Positions 1-9,243 of a stretch of 64,000 bases of DNA are shown here, one piece after another. The position numbers and the translations under genes were made by a program. The stretch lies in NCBI GenBank assembly GCA_902729415.1, contig CACVCF010000024.1, positions 1 to 64,000 on the forward strand. The letters are read 5' to 3'. The first letter of the stretch is position 1; each line of letters opens with the position of its first letter. The stretch comes from Terasakiella magnetica. Lineage in GTDB: Bacteria; Pseudomonadota; Alphaproteobacteria; Rhodospirillales; Magnetospirillaceae. A model generated the notes under the pieces. That model was not told where the DNA came from. It made no database searches and was given only the letters and a program-made list of their open reading frames with translations.

Positions 1-55
1 CGATTAGCTGCGCATGTGAATCCCCTGCGATTCAGTCAGATCGCGAATTGCTCTA
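1..55 (-). mobile_element. Possible end of an inserted repeat element (left window edge)
   Basis: Read on the minus strand from 55, the sequence begins TAGAGCAATT. The same ten bases form the outer end of the right inverted repeat of the MITE-like element near 49.56-49.83 kb, once its flanking TA is included. The element would lie between this point and the window edge and would have entered the DUF3800-type gene at a TA. Only one end is visible, so family and size are unknown and the match could be chance. Confidence 0.3.
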
Positions 56-164
56 AATCTTCCGATCGGCCCATGATGCCGCCGAAGAAACACCAATAGC
101 GATTTAGGGGGGGATTGCAGTGGGTCCATGCCTCGTCGGCATAGATTTCATAGGTTTTTGGCAT
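36..164 (-). pseudogene. Truncated DUF3800-type protein, N-terminal fragment
   Basis: This 42-codon reading frame starts at ATG (164-162) and stops at TGA (38-36). It begins MPKTYEIYADEAWTH and then reads NRYWCFFGGIMG. That resembles the start of DUF3800 proteins, which open with a short strand carrying a D-E pair followed by a hydrophobic G-G strand; full members are several hundred residues long. The frame loses any family likeness after EDL, exactly where the TAGAGCAATT sequence begins, so truncation by insertion is the simplest reading. The function of DUF3800 proteins is poorly defined. The family call rests on a short N-terminus only. Confidence 0.4.
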
Positions 165-169
165 AAAAA

Positions 170-238
170 GACCCTGGCTCCCTTCATCACGAAGATACGC
201 CGCACATCCGAAGACATGAAGCTTGGGAGCCAGAGTCC
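170..238 (-). terminator. Long hairpin with U-run, candidate terminator of hslVU
   Basis: Positions 170-182 (GACCCTGGCTCCC) and 226-238 (GGGAGCCAGAGTC) are inverted repeats with one mismatch. An inner TTCAT/ATGAA pair extends the stem. On the minus strand the hairpin is followed directly by TTTTT, as in an intrinsic terminator for transcripts leaving hslU about 130 bases upstream. The loop is long for a terminator, and the hairpin also sits just before the DUF3800 fragment start, so a structured leader is an alternative. Bases 239-366 are AT-rich and hold no gene I can see. Confidence 0.4.
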
Positions 239-366
239 ATTAACACTCTAGACCGGATCCCCGAATAGAGCAACAACAAAAGATAAAAACCACTTTTAGG
301 TATGCACAACGAGATTTATATAAGCCAAAAGCATGCCGTTCGCCACACCAAAACAGATAAAGAGGG

Positions 367-1689
367 TTAAAGGATGAACTTGGCGAGATCGGCGGTTTTG
401 GCCAGATCGCTGACACGGGTTTTGACCATACCAGCGGTGATGACCACCTCGGTTCCCGGCGACTGATCGGGAGCGGTAAAGCTGATCTCCTCCAGCAGGC
501 GCTCCATCACCGTCTGCAACCGTCGGGCACCGATATTCTCCACGGTGGAGTTGATCTCGGCGGCCAGATCGGCGATGGCGTCGATGGAGCCAGGTTCGAA
601 GGTCAAGGTCACCTCCTCGGTGGCGAGCAGAGCCTTGTATTGCTTGATCAGGCTGGCTTCCGGCTCGGTGAGGATGCGCACCAGATCGTCGCGGCTCAGG
701 GGTTTTAATTCGACCCGGATGGGCAGGCGGCCCTGGAGTTCGGGCAGCAGGTCCGACGGCTTGGCGAGGTGGAAGGCGCCCGAGGCGATGAACAAGATAT
801 GGTCGGTCTTGACCGAGCCATGCTTAGTGGCGACGGTGGTACCTTCGATCAGGGGCAGCAGGTCGCGCTGCACACCTTCGCGGCTGACATCGCCGCCGAC
901 ATGATGTTCGGACGAGCGGGCGCAGATCTTGTCGATTTCGTCGATGAAGACGATGCCGTTGTTCTCCACCGCCCAGATGGCGTCCTTCACCATCTTTTCC
1001 TGGTCCAGCAGCTTGTCGGATTCCTCGGCGGTCAGCAGATCGAGGGCATCCTTGACCGGCAGCTTGCGCGGCTTGGTGCGGCCGCCCAGCGCCTTGCCGA
1101 ACAGGTCGTTGAGGTTGAGCATACCCATCTGGGCGCCCGGCATGCCGGGGATATCGAAGCTGGGCATGGCGCCCGTACCGGTATCGGCGGCCTGGATCTC
1201 GACGTCCTTACCGTCCAAGGCCCCTTCCCGCAGCATCTTGCGGAATTTCTGGCGGGTCTCAGGACTGGCGGTATCGCCCACCAGGGCATCGAGCAGGCGC
1301 TCCTCGGCGGCCAGTTCGGCCTTGCCGGTGACCTGCTTGCGGAATTTGTCGCGGGTCATGGTCAAGGCGACCTCGACGATATCGCGCACGATCTGCTCGA
1401 CGTCGCGGCCGACATAGCCCACTTCGGTGAACTTGGTGGCCTCGACCTTGAGGAAGGGCGCCTGGGCAAGGCGGGCAAGGCGCCGCGCGATCTCGGTCTT
1501 GCCGACGCCGGTAGGGCCGATCATCAAGATGTTCTTGGGCAGAACCTCTTCACGCAGGGCGTCGGGCAATTGCTGGCGGCGCCAACGGTTGCGCAGCGCG
1601 ATGGCGACGGCGCGCTTGGCGTCGTTCTGGCCGACGATATAGCGGTCCAGCTCGGAAACAATCTCTCGGGGGCTGAAGGCGGAGGTCAT
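367..1689 (-). CDS. hslU: ATP-dependent protease ATPase subunit HslU (ClpY)
   Basis: HslU is the AAA+ unfoldase ring that feeds substrates to the HslV peptidase in the cytoplasm. The 440-residue length is normal. The start [20 protein letters not shown] is family-typical. Walker A GPTGVGKT lies at residues 58-65, Walker B is in the [11 protein letters not shown] segment, and between them lies the variable inserted I-domain. The C-terminus ends in the hydrophobic KFIL tail that HslU inserts into HslV to activate it. The start codon overlaps the hslV stop by 4 bases (ATGA), so the pair is translationally coupled and hslV is first in the operon. Confidence 0.97.
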   Translation of the reverse strand: MTSAFSPREIVSELDRYIVGQNDAKRAVAIALRNRWRRQQLPDALREEVLPKNILMIGPTGVGKTEIARRLARLAQAPFLKVEATKFTEVGYVGRDVEQIVRDIVEVALTMTRDKFRKQVTGKAELAAEERLLDALVGDTASPETRQKFRKMLREGALDGKDVEIQAADTGTGAMPSFDIPGMPGAQMGMLNLNDLFGKALGGRTKPRKLPVKDALDLLTAEESDKLLDQEKMVKDAIWAVENNGIVFIDEIDKICARSSEHHVGGDVSREGVQRDLLPLIEGTTVATKHGSVKTDHILFIASGAFHLAKPSDLLPELQGRLPIRVELKPLSRDDLVRILTEPEASLIKQYKALLATEEVTLTFEPGSIDAIADLAAEINSTVENIGARRLQTVMERLLEEISFTAPDQSPGTEVVITAGMVKTRVSDLAKTADLAKFIL

Positions 1690-2231
1690 AGGCTTTCCAC
1701 GATCATGTTGCCATTGGTGTAGACGCAGATGTCGGCGGCGATCTTCATGGATTTGCGGGCGATTGTTTCGGCATCGAGATTATCCATATCGATCAGGGCG
1801 CGGGCAGCGGCAAGGGCGTAATTGCCGCCCGAACCGATGCCGATCAGCCCGTCTTCAGGCTCCAGCACATCGCCTTGGCCGGTCAGGACCAGCGAGACGT
1901 CCTTGTCGGCCACCGCCATCATGGCTTCAAGACGGCGCAGATAGCGGTCGGTGCGCCAATCCTTGGCCAGCTCGACACAGGCCCGCGTCAGTTGGCCGGG
2001 ATATTTCTCCAGCTTGCCTTCCAGGCGCTCCAGCAGGGTGAAGGCGTCGGCGGTGGCGCCGGCGAAGCCCACCAGGATGGTGCCGCCGCCCACCTTGCGG
2101 ACCTTGCGGGCGTTGCCCTTGATGATGGTGGCGCCCAGGCTGACCTGACCGTCGCCGGCAATGACGACGGTGTCGCCTTTGCGCACTGACAAAATGGTGG
2201 TGCCGTGCCAGGAGGGGATCTGTTCGGACAT
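1686..2231 (-). CDS. hslV: ATP-dependent protease peptidase subunit HslV (ClpQ)
   Basis: HslV is the proteasome-beta-like threonine peptidase of the HslVU complex. The sequence reads [14 protein letters not shown], so Thr11 would become the N-terminal nucleophile after removal of the first ten residues. The family signature [10 protein letters not shown] follows. The length of 181 residues is normal. It is the promoter-proximal gene of hslV-hslU and overlaps hslU by 4 bases. About 70 bases separate it from the stop of the TraT-like gene upstream on the same strand, so read-through from that pair is possible. Confidence 0.97.
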   Translation of the reverse strand: MSEQIPSWHGTTILSVRKGDTVVIAGDGQVSLGATIIKGNARKVRKVGGGTILVGFAGATADAFTLLERLEGKLEKYPGQLTRACVELAKDWRTDRYLRRLEAMMAVADKDVSLVLTGQGDVLEPEDGLIGIGSGGNYALAAARALIDMDNLDAETIARKSMKIAADICVYTNGNMIVESL

Positions 2232-2301
2232 GGGTATTCCAAAGCTGTAAAGACCGACCGCGAACAGATAGGACGTTTGCCCGCCTTAGGGAAGAGCAAG
2301 C

Positions 2302-3054
2302 CTACAAGAAACTGGCCAACGAACGGATCTGACGCTCACGGATGTCGTCGGCGATTTCCCTTTGGGAGATGTCACGGCCGCCGCCGTAATTGGAAATCAG
2401 CACCCGCTGGGTCTTGCGGAAGGCATCATAGCCGCGCTCTTCCCATTCCTCGATGCGGGGGCTGCCTTCAAAGGTCACCACCCGGCGCGGCCGCGTGCTG
2501 TCGCGCCGCACGCCGAACGTGGCCTCGGTCAGCACCACATAGATGCTGTCGACGCTGAAATACCCGGCGATGGCGCCCAAGGCGGCGCCGGTCGCCAGGC
2601 CGATGCCCGCCCCCGCCGCCGGGCCGCCGCCGGAAAGTCCACCCCCCAGGCCTCCGGCAACGGCGCCACCCGATCCGCCGAGGAAGGTGTATTCGGCCAG
2701 CATGGAACGGTCGAATTGCTGCGAGCGCACGACGTTGAGATCGACCTTGAGGCCGAAATCGGTGCCGTCCGAGCGTTCATAGCCCTTGTCGAGGAACACC
2801 CGGTACAGCCGGTCGCGGGTGGAGTCCAGATCCCACACCGCATCGCCCGACATGTTGCGCACGGAAAGCTTCAGGCGGCGGTTGGGAAACAGCGACGGGT
2901 CGGTGAACACCGGCACCCCGTCGCTGCGCATGCCGTACATGCGGTTGGTATTGGGATCGACCACCATGTCGCCCTGATTGCGGCGCTGGCAGCCCGCCGC
3001 CAGGGCGGCCAGTCCGGCGGTGACGAAAACGCGTCGGTCCATGCGCATGCTCAT
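2302..3054 (-). CDS. TraT-like lipoprotein
   Basis: The ATG at 3054 (MSMRMDRRVF) is chosen because it overlaps the upstream protease stop as ATGA; the frame is open further upstream but without a plausible start. The 250-residue product has a lipoprotein signal with lipobox LAAGC (Cys22). The middle holds a long Gly/Ala-rich hydrophobic stretch (GGSGGAVAGGLGGGL through GAALGAIAGYF). Flanking segments resemble the TraT complement-resistance family: an RVFLDKGYE motif before the Gly-rich part and a strand-rich end after it. TraT is a plasmid-encoded outer-membrane surface-exclusion protein; this chromosomal homologue is coupled to a secreted protease, so its role here is probably different. Family assignment is by pattern only. 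Confidence 0.6.
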   Translation of the reverse strand: MSMRMDRRVFVTAGLAALAAGCQRRNQGDMVVDPNTNRMYGMRSDGVPVFTDPSLFPNRRLKLSVRNMSGDAVWDLDSTRDRLYRVFLDKGYERSDGTDFGLKVDLNVVRSQQFDRSMLAEYTFLGGSGGAVAGGLGGGLSGGGPAAGAGIGLATGAALGAIAGYFSVDSIYVVLTEATFGVRRDSTRPRRVVTFEGSPRIEEWEERGYDAFRKTQRVLISNYGGGRDISQREIADDIRERQIRSLASFL

Positions 3055-4649
3055 TCTCCCTTGAGGGCGTCGGTGATGAAACGCGTCGCTTCCGAATAAT
3101 GGACGGCGAAGGCGATGCCGGGAACCTTGACCGCCGCCTGTTTGTCGACGCTCAGCTCCGTCGGTCCCCAATCGCTGATCCCTACCACCTTGTTACCCAT
3201 GAACATAGGACCGCCGGAATTGCCGTGATTGATGGCGGCATCGGTCTGGATATAGAGCACCCCGTCCTTGTGATTGGGCGTCTGATAATTGGGGACCGAA
3301 GCCAAGGCGCGGTCCTCGCTGGGCTTGGTCTTCAGAAGGGCCGGCGGCAGGCGGCGGATGGCGCTGACGACGCCGCGGGTGACGGAAAAGGCATAGCCGA
3401 CGGGATGGCCGATCACTTCGGTCATCTCGCCGGGCTTGACGTCCTTGCCGGTCATGAACTCCACCGGACGGCCGCGGTCTTGGACCTTGACCAAGGCGAG
3501 GTCGAGGCGGACGTCGCGGCCGATGACCTGGCCGAAGGTCTCGCGCCCGTCATAGCGCTTGATCTCGACGATGTCGGTGCCCTCGACCACATGCCAATTG
3601 GTCAAGACGATGTTGGAGCGGACGTAAAAGCCGCTGCCCATGCCCTTGGGGTGGAAGATGGCAACCACGCTGTCGAAGCGGGGGTCGTTCAAGGGCCGGG
3701 CGTCGAAGCGTTCGGATTCGAGGCGGGCGGCGGCGGCGCTACGGTCACGCGCCAACTCCTCCAGCAACGGTTGGGCCGAGGCGAAGGAGCGGCTGGCGCC
3801 CTGATGCCGCAAGGCGTGATCCAGCAGATGCGACAGGGGAATGATGATCGCGGCGCGCTCCCAATCGCGCACGTCCTTCTCGAAGGAATGGTCGCTGTGG
3901 ATGCGGTCCTTGTCCGGGTCGGTGGGCTCAAGATTATAGGCCATGACGAAATGCTGGTTCTCCACCACGTCGAAGGTGGATTTGACATAGCGCCGGGTTT
4001 CCTTGTCGATGACGTAATAATTGACGGTCAGGGTCTTGGAAGCCTCGGTGTCGGCGGCCTTGTACTCGTAGGAGCCGTAGACCGGCTGCTCCAGATAAGG
4101 CGGCGTGGCGGTCAGCTTGCTTTGGGCCTGGCCGAATTGCTCGGCGATCTTGGGGTGGACCGGTTTGTTGGCGGTTTCAAAGCGCTCGACCTTTTGGGAG
4201 GCGCGGTCGAGTTGAACCAGGGCGCGCTTATAGGCGGGGTTCTCATGCTTGATCACGTCCACCACCTTGCGCGAGCTTTCCTTGCGCACGTCGCGGACCT
4301 TGCGCGACGCCTTGGCCATGGCGACGTCGAAGACGATGACGTAGCGCCCGGTTTCTTGCGCCGCTCCCATCACCGTGGCCGACAGGGTCTGGGGTTGGAG
4401 GTCGATGGGAAGGTCGATACCGACCGAAAAATGGAAATCGATGTCGCCTTGACGCAGTAATTGCTTGCTGGTGGCCGGGGCGATGGCCATTTTCATCATG
4501 TCGGGGGCATCGGGACCGGCAGTGCGGGCGGCTTCGACCAGCCCGGCCAGATCGTTATATTCGGCGGCGGGAGCCTGCCTGGGGGCGGTCATCGCAATAA
4601 GTGCCGTCACCCCCAGGACAAAGATGCGATTGAAGGTGAACGTCGCCAT
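3051..4649 (-). CDS. Secreted trypsin-like (S1C) serine protease
   Basis: The start at 4649 (MATFTFNRIF) is preferred because GGGGGA precedes it and it begins a clean signal peptide ending near APAAEYND. The product has 532 residues. The C-terminal third is a DegP/HtrA-type trypsin fold with the triad visible: His353 (LTNWHVVEG), Asp383 (RLDLALVKV) and Ser478 (NHGNSGGP). No PDZ domain follows, unlike DegP. The roughly 300-residue region before the protease fold is charged, possibly helical, and not recognised. It is therefore likely a periplasmic protease with a novel N-terminal module, co-translated with the TraT-like lipoprotein. Confidence 0.75.
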   Translation of the reverse strand: MATFTFNRIFVLGVTALIAMTAPRQAPAAEYNDLAGLVEAARTAGPDAPDMMKMAIAPATSKQLLRQGDIDFHFSVGIDLPIDLQPQTLSATVMGAAQETGRYVIVFDVAMAKASRKVRDVRKESSRKVVDVIKHENPAYKRALVQLDRASQKVERFETANKPVHPKIAEQFGQAQSKLTATPPYLEQPVYGSYEYKAADTEASKTLTVNYYVIDKETRRYVKSTFDVVENQHFVMAYNLEPTDPDKDRIHSDHSFEKDVRDWERAAIIIPLSHLLDHALRHQGASRSFASAQPLLEELARDRSAAAARLESERFDARPLNDPRFDSVVAIFHPKGMGSGFYVRSNIVLTNWHVVEGTDIVEIKRYDGRETFGQVIGRDVRLDLALVKVQDRGRPVEFMTGKDVKPGEMTEVIGHPVGYAFSVTRGVVSAIRRLPPALLKTKPSEDRALASVPNYQTPNHKDGVLYIQTDAAINHGNSGGPMFMGNKVVGISDWGPTELSVDKQAAVKVPGIAFAVHYSEATRFITDALKGE

Positions 4650-4800
4650 CCCGTCCCCCATAGGTTGCGGCCAGGGAAAACATATACGAACATCGGGCGG
4701 CTCCGCAATCCTTCCCACCCGCTTCAAACAATCGCCCTGTGCCCTTCCCCTTGGCCGTCATTGCTGCTACTAGAGAAATTCTCGCCATCAGGAGGTTTTC

Positions 4801-5400
4801 ATGCGCCAAGGCAGCATCGAGCGCAGCACCACCGAGACCCGGATCAAGGTATCGGTGGCTCTGGACGGGACCGGCAGCTATTCGGTGAAGACCGGGGTGG
4901 GCTTTCTCGATCACATGCTGGAACAGCTGTCCCGGCACTCGCTGATGGACCTGACCGTCGCGGCCGAGGGTGATCTGCATATCGATGCTCACCACACCAC
5001 CGAGGATGTCGGCATTGCCATCGGCCAGGCGGTTAACCAGGCGCTGGGCGACCGCAAGGGTATCCACCGCTATGGCTCGGCCTATGTGCCCATGGACGAG
5101 GCGCTGACCCGTGTCGCTCTCGACCTGTCCAACCGGCCCTACCTGATCTGGAAGGTGACGTTCGGGCGCGACAAGCTGGGCACCATGGATACCGAGCTGT
5201 TCAAGGAGTGGTTCCAGGCCTTTGCCCAGGCGGCGGGCGCCACCTTGCACGTGGAATGCCTGTACGGCGACAACGACCATCATATCGTCGAAAGCTGCTT
5301 CAAGGCCCTGGCGCGGGCGTTGCGCGACGCCATGGAGATCGACCCGCGCAAGGCCGACGCGGTGCCGTCCACCAAGGGAACCCTCGGGGGAAGCCTGTGA
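4801..5400 (+). CDS. hisB: Imidazoleglycerol-phosphate dehydratase
   Basis: HisB dehydrates imidazole-glycerol phosphate to imidazole-acetol phosphate in histidine synthesis. The 199-residue protein is the monofunctional form, without the phosphatase domain of the enterobacterial enzyme. Metal-binding motifs are visible: [20 protein letters not shown] and [10 protein letters not shown] strong Shine-Dalgarno (AGGAGG) precedes the ATG. It heads hisB-hisH-hisA-hisF-hisE and is divergent from the protease gene, with about 150 bases between them that should contain the operon promoter. Confidence 0.97.
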   Translation: MRQGSIERSTTETRIKVSVALDGTGSYSVKTGVGFLDHMLEQLSRHSLMDLTVAAEGDLHIDAHHTTEDVGIAIGQAVNQALGDRKGIHRYGSAYVPMDEALTRVALDLSNRPYLIWKVTFGRDKLGTMDTELFKEWFQAFAQAAGATLHVECLYGDNDHHIVESCFKALARALRDAMEIDPRKADAVPSTKGTLGGSL

Positions 5401-6047
5401 GCGCAACCGTCGCCATTGTCGATTACGGCTCGGGCAATCTGCGCTCGGCCGCCAAGGCCTTCGAACGGGTGGTGGCCGAACAGGCCCTTGGCCTTGACGT
5501 CGTGGTCACGTCGCAAGCAGACGTGGTGGCCAAGGCCGACCGCATCGTGCTGCCCGGCGTCGGCGCCTTCGGCGATTGCAAGGCCGGCCTCGAATCCTTG
5601 CCCGGCATGGTCGAGGCCCTGACCCAGCAGGTTTTGATCAAGGCGCGGCCGTTCTTCGGCATTTGCGTCGGCATGCAATTGCTGGCGACCACCGGGCGCG
5701 AGCATGGTGATCATGCCGGTCTGGGCTGGATCGGCGGAGAAGTGGTGCCGCTGGGGGTCGAAGCCCTTGGCCTCAAGGTGCCGCATATGGGCTGGAACCA
5801 GTTGGAGGCCGACCGGCCGGATCATCCGCTGCTGCAAGGACTGGCGCCCGATGCCCATGCCTATTTCGTCCATTCCTACCGCTTTGTCTGCGCCGATCCC
5901 GCCCAGCGCCTCGCCCATGTCGAATATGGCGGCGCCGTCGCCGCCATGATCGGCAAGGACACCATGGTCGGAACCCAGTTCCACCCGGAAAAGTCCCAGG
6001 CCACCGGGCTTGCCGTCATCGCCAATTTCCTCAAGTGGAAGCCGTAA
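5397..6047 (+). CDS. hisH: Imidazole glycerol phosphate synthase, glutaminase subunit HisH
   Basis: HisH hydrolyses glutamine and channels ammonia to HisF. The start is GTG at 5397, overlapping the hisB stop as GTGA; from there the protein reads [13 protein letters not shown], the family N-terminus, and has 216 residues. The class I amidotransferase triad is visible: Cys in [11 protein letters not shown], and His/Glu in [10 protein letters not shown]. The length is normal. Confidence 0.96.
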   Translation: MSATVAIVDYGSGNLRSAAKAFERVVAEQALGLDVVVTSQADVVAKADRIVLPGVGAFGDCKAGLESLPGMVEALTQQVLIKARPFFGICVGMQLLATTGREHGDHAGLGWIGGEVVPLGVEALGLKVPHMGWNQLEADRPDHPLLQGLAPDAHAYFVHSYRFVCADPAQRLAHVEYGGAVAAMIGKDTMVGTQFHPEKSQATGLAVIANFLKWKP

Positions 6048-6048
6048 C

Positions 6049-6768
6049 ATGATCTTGTTTCCCGCCATCGACCTGAAAGACGGCGCCTGCGTTCGGCTCA
6101 AATTGGGCCTGATGGAGGATGCCACGGTGTTCAACACCGACCCCGGCGCCCAGGCGCGCGATTTCGCCGAGGCGGGAGCCGAGTGGATTCACGTGGTCGA
6201 TCTCAACGGCGCCTTTGCGGGCAAGCCGGTCAACGCGGCGGCGGTGGAGGCCATCCTCAAGGCCGTTTCGGTCCCGGTTCAATTGGGGGGCGGCATCCGC
6301 GACATGGCCACCATCGAGGCATGGCTGGAGCGCGGCATCCGCCGGGTGATCCTGGGCACCGTGGCGCTGAAGGATCCGCAACTGGTCAAGGACGCCTGCA
6401 AGCGCTTTCCCGGCCGGGTGGCGGTGGGTATCGACGCCAAGGGCGGCAAGGTGGCGGTGGAAGGCTGGGCCGAGACCTCCGACATCACCGTGCTGGATCT
6501 GGCGCTGAAATTCGAAGATGCCGGTGTTGCCGCCATTATCTATACCGATATCGACCGTGACGGCGTGCTGGCCGGACCCAATGTGGCGGCGACGGCGGCT
6601 TTGGCTGCCGCCATCAAGACGCCGGTGATCGCCTCGGGCGGGGTGTCGTCGCTGGACGATCTCAGGGCGCTGAAAGCTTACCCTAAGCTGGAAGGCGTGA
6701 TTTCGGGCCGCGCCATCTATGACGGCCGCATCGACGTCAAGGCCGCCATCGCCCTGCTGAAGGACTAG
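6049..6768 (+). CDS. hisA: Phosphoribosylformimino-5-aminoimidazole carboxamide ribotide isomerase HisA
   Basis: HisA catalyses the Amadori-type isomerisation of ProFAR to PRFAR. The ATG at 6049, one base after the hisH stop, begins [12 protein letters not shown], the standard HisA start; an upstream in-frame ATG lies inside hisH and is rejected. The product has 239 residues and is a half-barrel-duplicated TIM barrel. The catalytic Asp pair is the early AIDLKDG and the later YTDIDRDG; phosphate-binding loops are LGGGIRD and ASGGVSS. Confidence 0.96.
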   Translation: MILFPAIDLKDGACVRLKLGLMEDATVFNTDPGAQARDFAEAGAEWIHVVDLNGAFAGKPVNAAAVEAILKAVSVPVQLGGGIRDMATIEAWLERGIRRVILGTVALKDPQLVKDACKRFPGRVAVGIDAKGGKVAVEGWAETSDITVLDLALKFEDAGVAAIIYTDIDRDGVLAGPNVAATAALAAAIKTPVIASGGVSSLDDLRALKAYPKLEGVISGRAIYDGRIDVKAAIALLKD

Positions 6769-6772
6769 GCCG

Positions 6773-7531
6773 ATGCTCAAGATGCGCATCATCCCCTGCC
6801 TGGACGTCAAGGATGGCCGGGTGGTCAAGGGGGTGAACTTCGTCGATCTGGTCGATGCGGGCGACCCGGTGGAGCAGGCCAAGCTGTACGACAAGGCCGG
6901 GGCCGACGAGCTGACTTTCCTCGACATCACCGCCAGCGTCGATAACCGCGACACCATCTATGACGTGGTGCGCCGCACCGCCGAGCAATGCTTCATGCCG
7001 CTGACCGTGGGCGGCGGGGTGCGGGTCAACGATGATATCCGCAAGCTGCTGCTGGCCGGAGCCGACAAGGTCTCCATCAACACCGCAGCGGTGCACCGGC
7101 CCGAATTCGTGCGCGAAGCGGCAGAGAAATTCGGCAGCCAATGCATCGTCGTCGCCATCGACGCCAAGCAGGTGGCGCCGGGCAAGTTCGAGATCTTCAC
7201 CTATGGCGGCCGCAACGCCACCGGCATCGATGCGGTGGACTGGGCGCGGCGCATGACGCAATACGGCGCGGGTGAAATTCTGCTTACCTCCATGGACCGT
7301 GACGGCACCAAGCAGGGCTTCAATATTCCGCTGACGCGGGCGGTCGCCGATGCGGTTCCCGTACCGGTGATCGCCTCGGGCGGTGTCGGCAATCTCGATC
7401 ATCTGGTGGAAGGCATCCGCGACGGCCATGCCACCGCCGTGCTGGCCGCTTCCATCTTTCATTTCGGCACCTACTCCATTGCCGAGGCCAAGGCCCACAT
7501 GAAGGCGGCGGGTATCCCGGTCAGGCCGTGA
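6773..7531 (+). CDS. hisF: Imidazole glycerol phosphate synthase cyclase subunit HisF
   Basis: HisF uses ammonia from HisH to cyclise PRFAR into imidazole glycerol phosphate and AICAR. The 252-residue TIM barrel starts [15 protein letters not shown], with the catalytic Asp in CLDVKDG and the second in LTSMDRDGT. Phosphate loops VGGGVRV and ASGGVGN are present. It sits 4 bases after hisA in the conserved order. Confidence 0.97.
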   Translation: MLKMRIIPCLDVKDGRVVKGVNFVDLVDAGDPVEQAKLYDKAGADELTFLDITASVDNRDTIYDVVRRTAEQCFMPLTVGGGVRVNDDIRKLLLAGADKVSINTAAVHRPEFVREAAEKFGSQCIVVAIDAKQVAPGKFEIFTYGGRNATGIDAVDWARRMTQYGAGEILLTSMDRDGTKQGFNIPLTRAVADAVPVPVIASGGVGNLDHLVEGIRDGHATAVLAASIFHFGTYSIAEAKAHMKAAGIPVRP

Positions 7532-7607
7532 CAATCCGGCTTCCATCTGATAGGGAAGGCTTCGGAAAATATTACAGTTTGTACCGCGTTTAAGTTGGGG
7601 ACAGGGC

Positions 7608-7937
7608 ATGAGCCGCGACAGCAAGATTCTTGACGACCTCTATACCGTCATCGCCAGCCGGCGCGGCACCGACCCGGAAAAGTCCTATACCGCCAAGCTG
7701 TTCGCTCGCGGCCGCGGCAAGATTGCCCAGAAGTTCGGTGAGGAAGCGGTGGAAACGGTGGTCGCCGCTTTGTCGGAAGGCAAGGACGAGCTGATCGGCG
7801 AAAGCGCCGACACCCTTTATCATCTGCTGGTGCTGTGGGCCGATTGCGGCGTCGAGCCCGCCAAGGTGTGGGCCGAGCTGTCCCGCCGGGCCGGAACCTC
7901 GGGTATCGATGAAAAGAAGGCCCGCGCCAAGAAGTAG
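7608..7937 (+). CDS. hisE: Phosphoribosyl-ATP pyrophosphatase HisE
   Basis: HisE hydrolyses PR-ATP to PR-AMP, the second step of histidine synthesis. The 109-residue protein carries the MazG-like helical signature KFGEEAVETV followed by ESADTLYHLLVLW, which bind Mg and the pyrophosphate. The last residues are Lys-rich (DEKKARAKK). A 76-base gap separates it from hisF, but orientation and function place it in the same operon. No hisI is fused or adjacent, so that cyclohydrolase must be encoded elsewhere. Confidence 0.95.
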   Translation: MSRDSKILDDLYTVIASRRGTDPEKSYTAKLFARGRGKIAQKFGEEAVETVVAALSEGKDELIGESADTLYHLLVLWADCGVEPAKVWAELSRRAGTSGIDEKKARAKK

Positions 7938-7955
7938 ACGACGACCAAGGGGCCG

Positions 7956-7971
7956 CGCGGCTCGTGCCGCG
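7956..7971 (+). other. Hairpin downstream of hisE
   Basis: CGCGGC (7956-7961) and GCCGCG (7966-7971) form a perfect 6-bp stem with a TCGT loop, 19 bases after the hisE stop. There is no U-run, so it is not a canonical intrinsic terminator. It may protect the 3' end of the his transcript or act with Rho. Confidence 0.3.
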
Positions 7972-8025
7972 GAAGGCAAGGGTTGCGGAAAAACCCGCCC
8001 GCCGATTTAGTGTGACTTATGGAAT

Positions 8026-8066
8026 CCAGGGACGTTAAGCCCCTGGCGGGTGTGGGCAAAGCCCAC
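8026..8066 (+). other. Tandem hairpins in the leader of the HIT gene
   Basis: CCAGGG (8026-8031) pairs with CCCTGG (8041-8046) across a 9-base loop. GTGGGC (8052-8057) pairs with GCCCAC (8061-8066) across an AAA loop. Both lie 31-71 bases before the HIT start codon. Neither is followed by a U-run. They could be a structured 5' leader or part of the his operon's 3' end. Confidence 0.3.
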
Positions 8067-8096
8067 GGTCTGATATCTTCCTGCTCGGAGGACGGC

Positions 8097-8462
8097 ATGG
8101 CTTACGATTCCAACAATATCTTTGCCCGCATCCTTCGGGGCGAAATTCCGTGCAGGAAAGTCCACGAGGATGAGTACAGCCTGGCTTTCCACGACATCAA
8201 TCCCCAGGCGCCGGTCCATATCCTGGTGATTCCCAAAGGGGCCTACGAATCATTCAACGACTTTGCCGCCACGGCGTCCGACGCCGAGATGGCCGGTCTG
8301 GTCCGTGCCGTGGGTAAGGTGGCGGCCATGGCCGGTGTGGCCGAGGATGGCTGGCGCCTGCTGAGCAATGTGGGGGAGAACGGTCATCAGGAAGTACCCC
8401 ACCTGCATATCCATATCTTTGGCGGCCGCCCCCTGGGGGCTATGATCGCCCGCCAGCCCTGA
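8097..8462 (+). CDS. HIT family nucleotide-binding hydrolase
   Basis: HIT (histidine triad) proteins of the HinT branch hydrolyse nucleoside phosphoramidates and related adenylates. The ATG at 8097 is chosen because CGGAGG precedes it and it begins MAYDSNNIFARILRGEIP, the family N-terminus. The 121-residue product ends with the catalytic triad motif HLHIHIFGG. It follows the his operon by 159 bases. The exact substrate cannot be told from sequence. Confidence 0.93.
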   Translation: MAYDSNNIFARILRGEIPCRKVHEDEYSLAFHDINPQAPVHILVIPKGAYESFNDFAATASDAEMAGLVRAVGKVAAMAGVAEDGWRLLSNVGENGHQEVPHLHIHIFGGRPLGAMIARQP

Positions 8463-8491
8463 AACTGTTTCATTGTCAGAACAAGCCGTGT

Positions 8492-9151
8492 CTACCGGTC
8501 GGCGGCGGTCAGGCCGTGGGCGGTTTCCAGCAAGACGTGGCGGATCTGGTCGATCTGGGCCAGTGACGGCTGAGGCAAATCCGGGGTAGGGCGGCTGAGG
8601 CAGGCATGCCACACCCGCTGCCCCTCCTGGCCTTTCAGATAGGTCTTCAGCAGGGTCAAGGCGCCGTGCAGGGCCTTGATGGTGCGGGAATCGGCGTAGA
8701 AGTGATCCCAAGTCAGGTTGTTGCCGTGGATCACCATCAAGGCCTGGATGATGGCGCGGCAATGGCGCTCGAACGGCTCCAGCCGCTTTTCGAAGGTATG
8801 TTCAAGGAACTCGAAGTAATTGGCGAGATAGGCGCGTTGGAACACAGCGCTCTCGCCCGCCAGCAGGTGCTCGAACGGCCGCACCATCAAACGCTGGAAG
8901 GGATTGGCGCGGGCGCCGATATTGCCTTGGGGTTTACAGTGCTCCTTTCGGCAGAGATCTTCCTGGCGGACAAAGATACCATCCAGCGCCACGGTGCCGC
9001 CGCTGATCAGGCTGGCGATCCGCTCGATATCCTCCAAGGAAACGGTACCGCCCTGCGCCTTTTCCCGCGCCAGGGTCAAAATCATGTCGCTGACCACCAT
9101 GGCGGCTTCGTGGCACCGGCGCTTGGTCTTGGTGGGAGCACAGACGTTCAT
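8492..9151 (-). CDS. Hypothetical protein, predominantly helical
   Basis: I do not recognise this 219-residue protein. It has no signal peptide and no membrane segment. The N-terminal part holds a Cys-His pair (KRRCHEAAM) and later a CRKEHC motif, which could bind a metal. The middle is rich in aromatic and charged residues (RAYLANYFEFLEHTFEKRLEPFERH), suggesting a helical bundle. AGGGGA lies a suitable distance before the chosen ATG; a later in-frame Met (MVVSDMILTLA) is a possible alternative. It is convergent with the HIT gene and upstream of comM on the same strand, 92 bases away. No function is inferred. Confidence 0.7.
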   Translation of the reverse strand: MNVCAPTKTKRRCHEAAMVVSDMILTLAREKAQGGTVSLEDIERIASLISGGTVALDGIFVRQEDLCRKEHCKPQGNIGARANPFQRLMVRPFEHLLAGESAVFQRAYLANYFEFLEHTFEKRLEPFERHCRAIIQALMVIHGNNLTWDHFYADSRTIKALHGALTLLKTYLKGQEGQRVWHACLSRPTPDLPQPSLAQIDQIRHVLLETAHGLTAADR

Positions 9152-9243
9152 CAGGTGAATCCCCTATTTCCCATGACAGGATTGAGCTTGCACACAAGCT
9201 CGCAATAGGAGCAATTGATCAAGAAGTCATAGAACCGTAAGTA

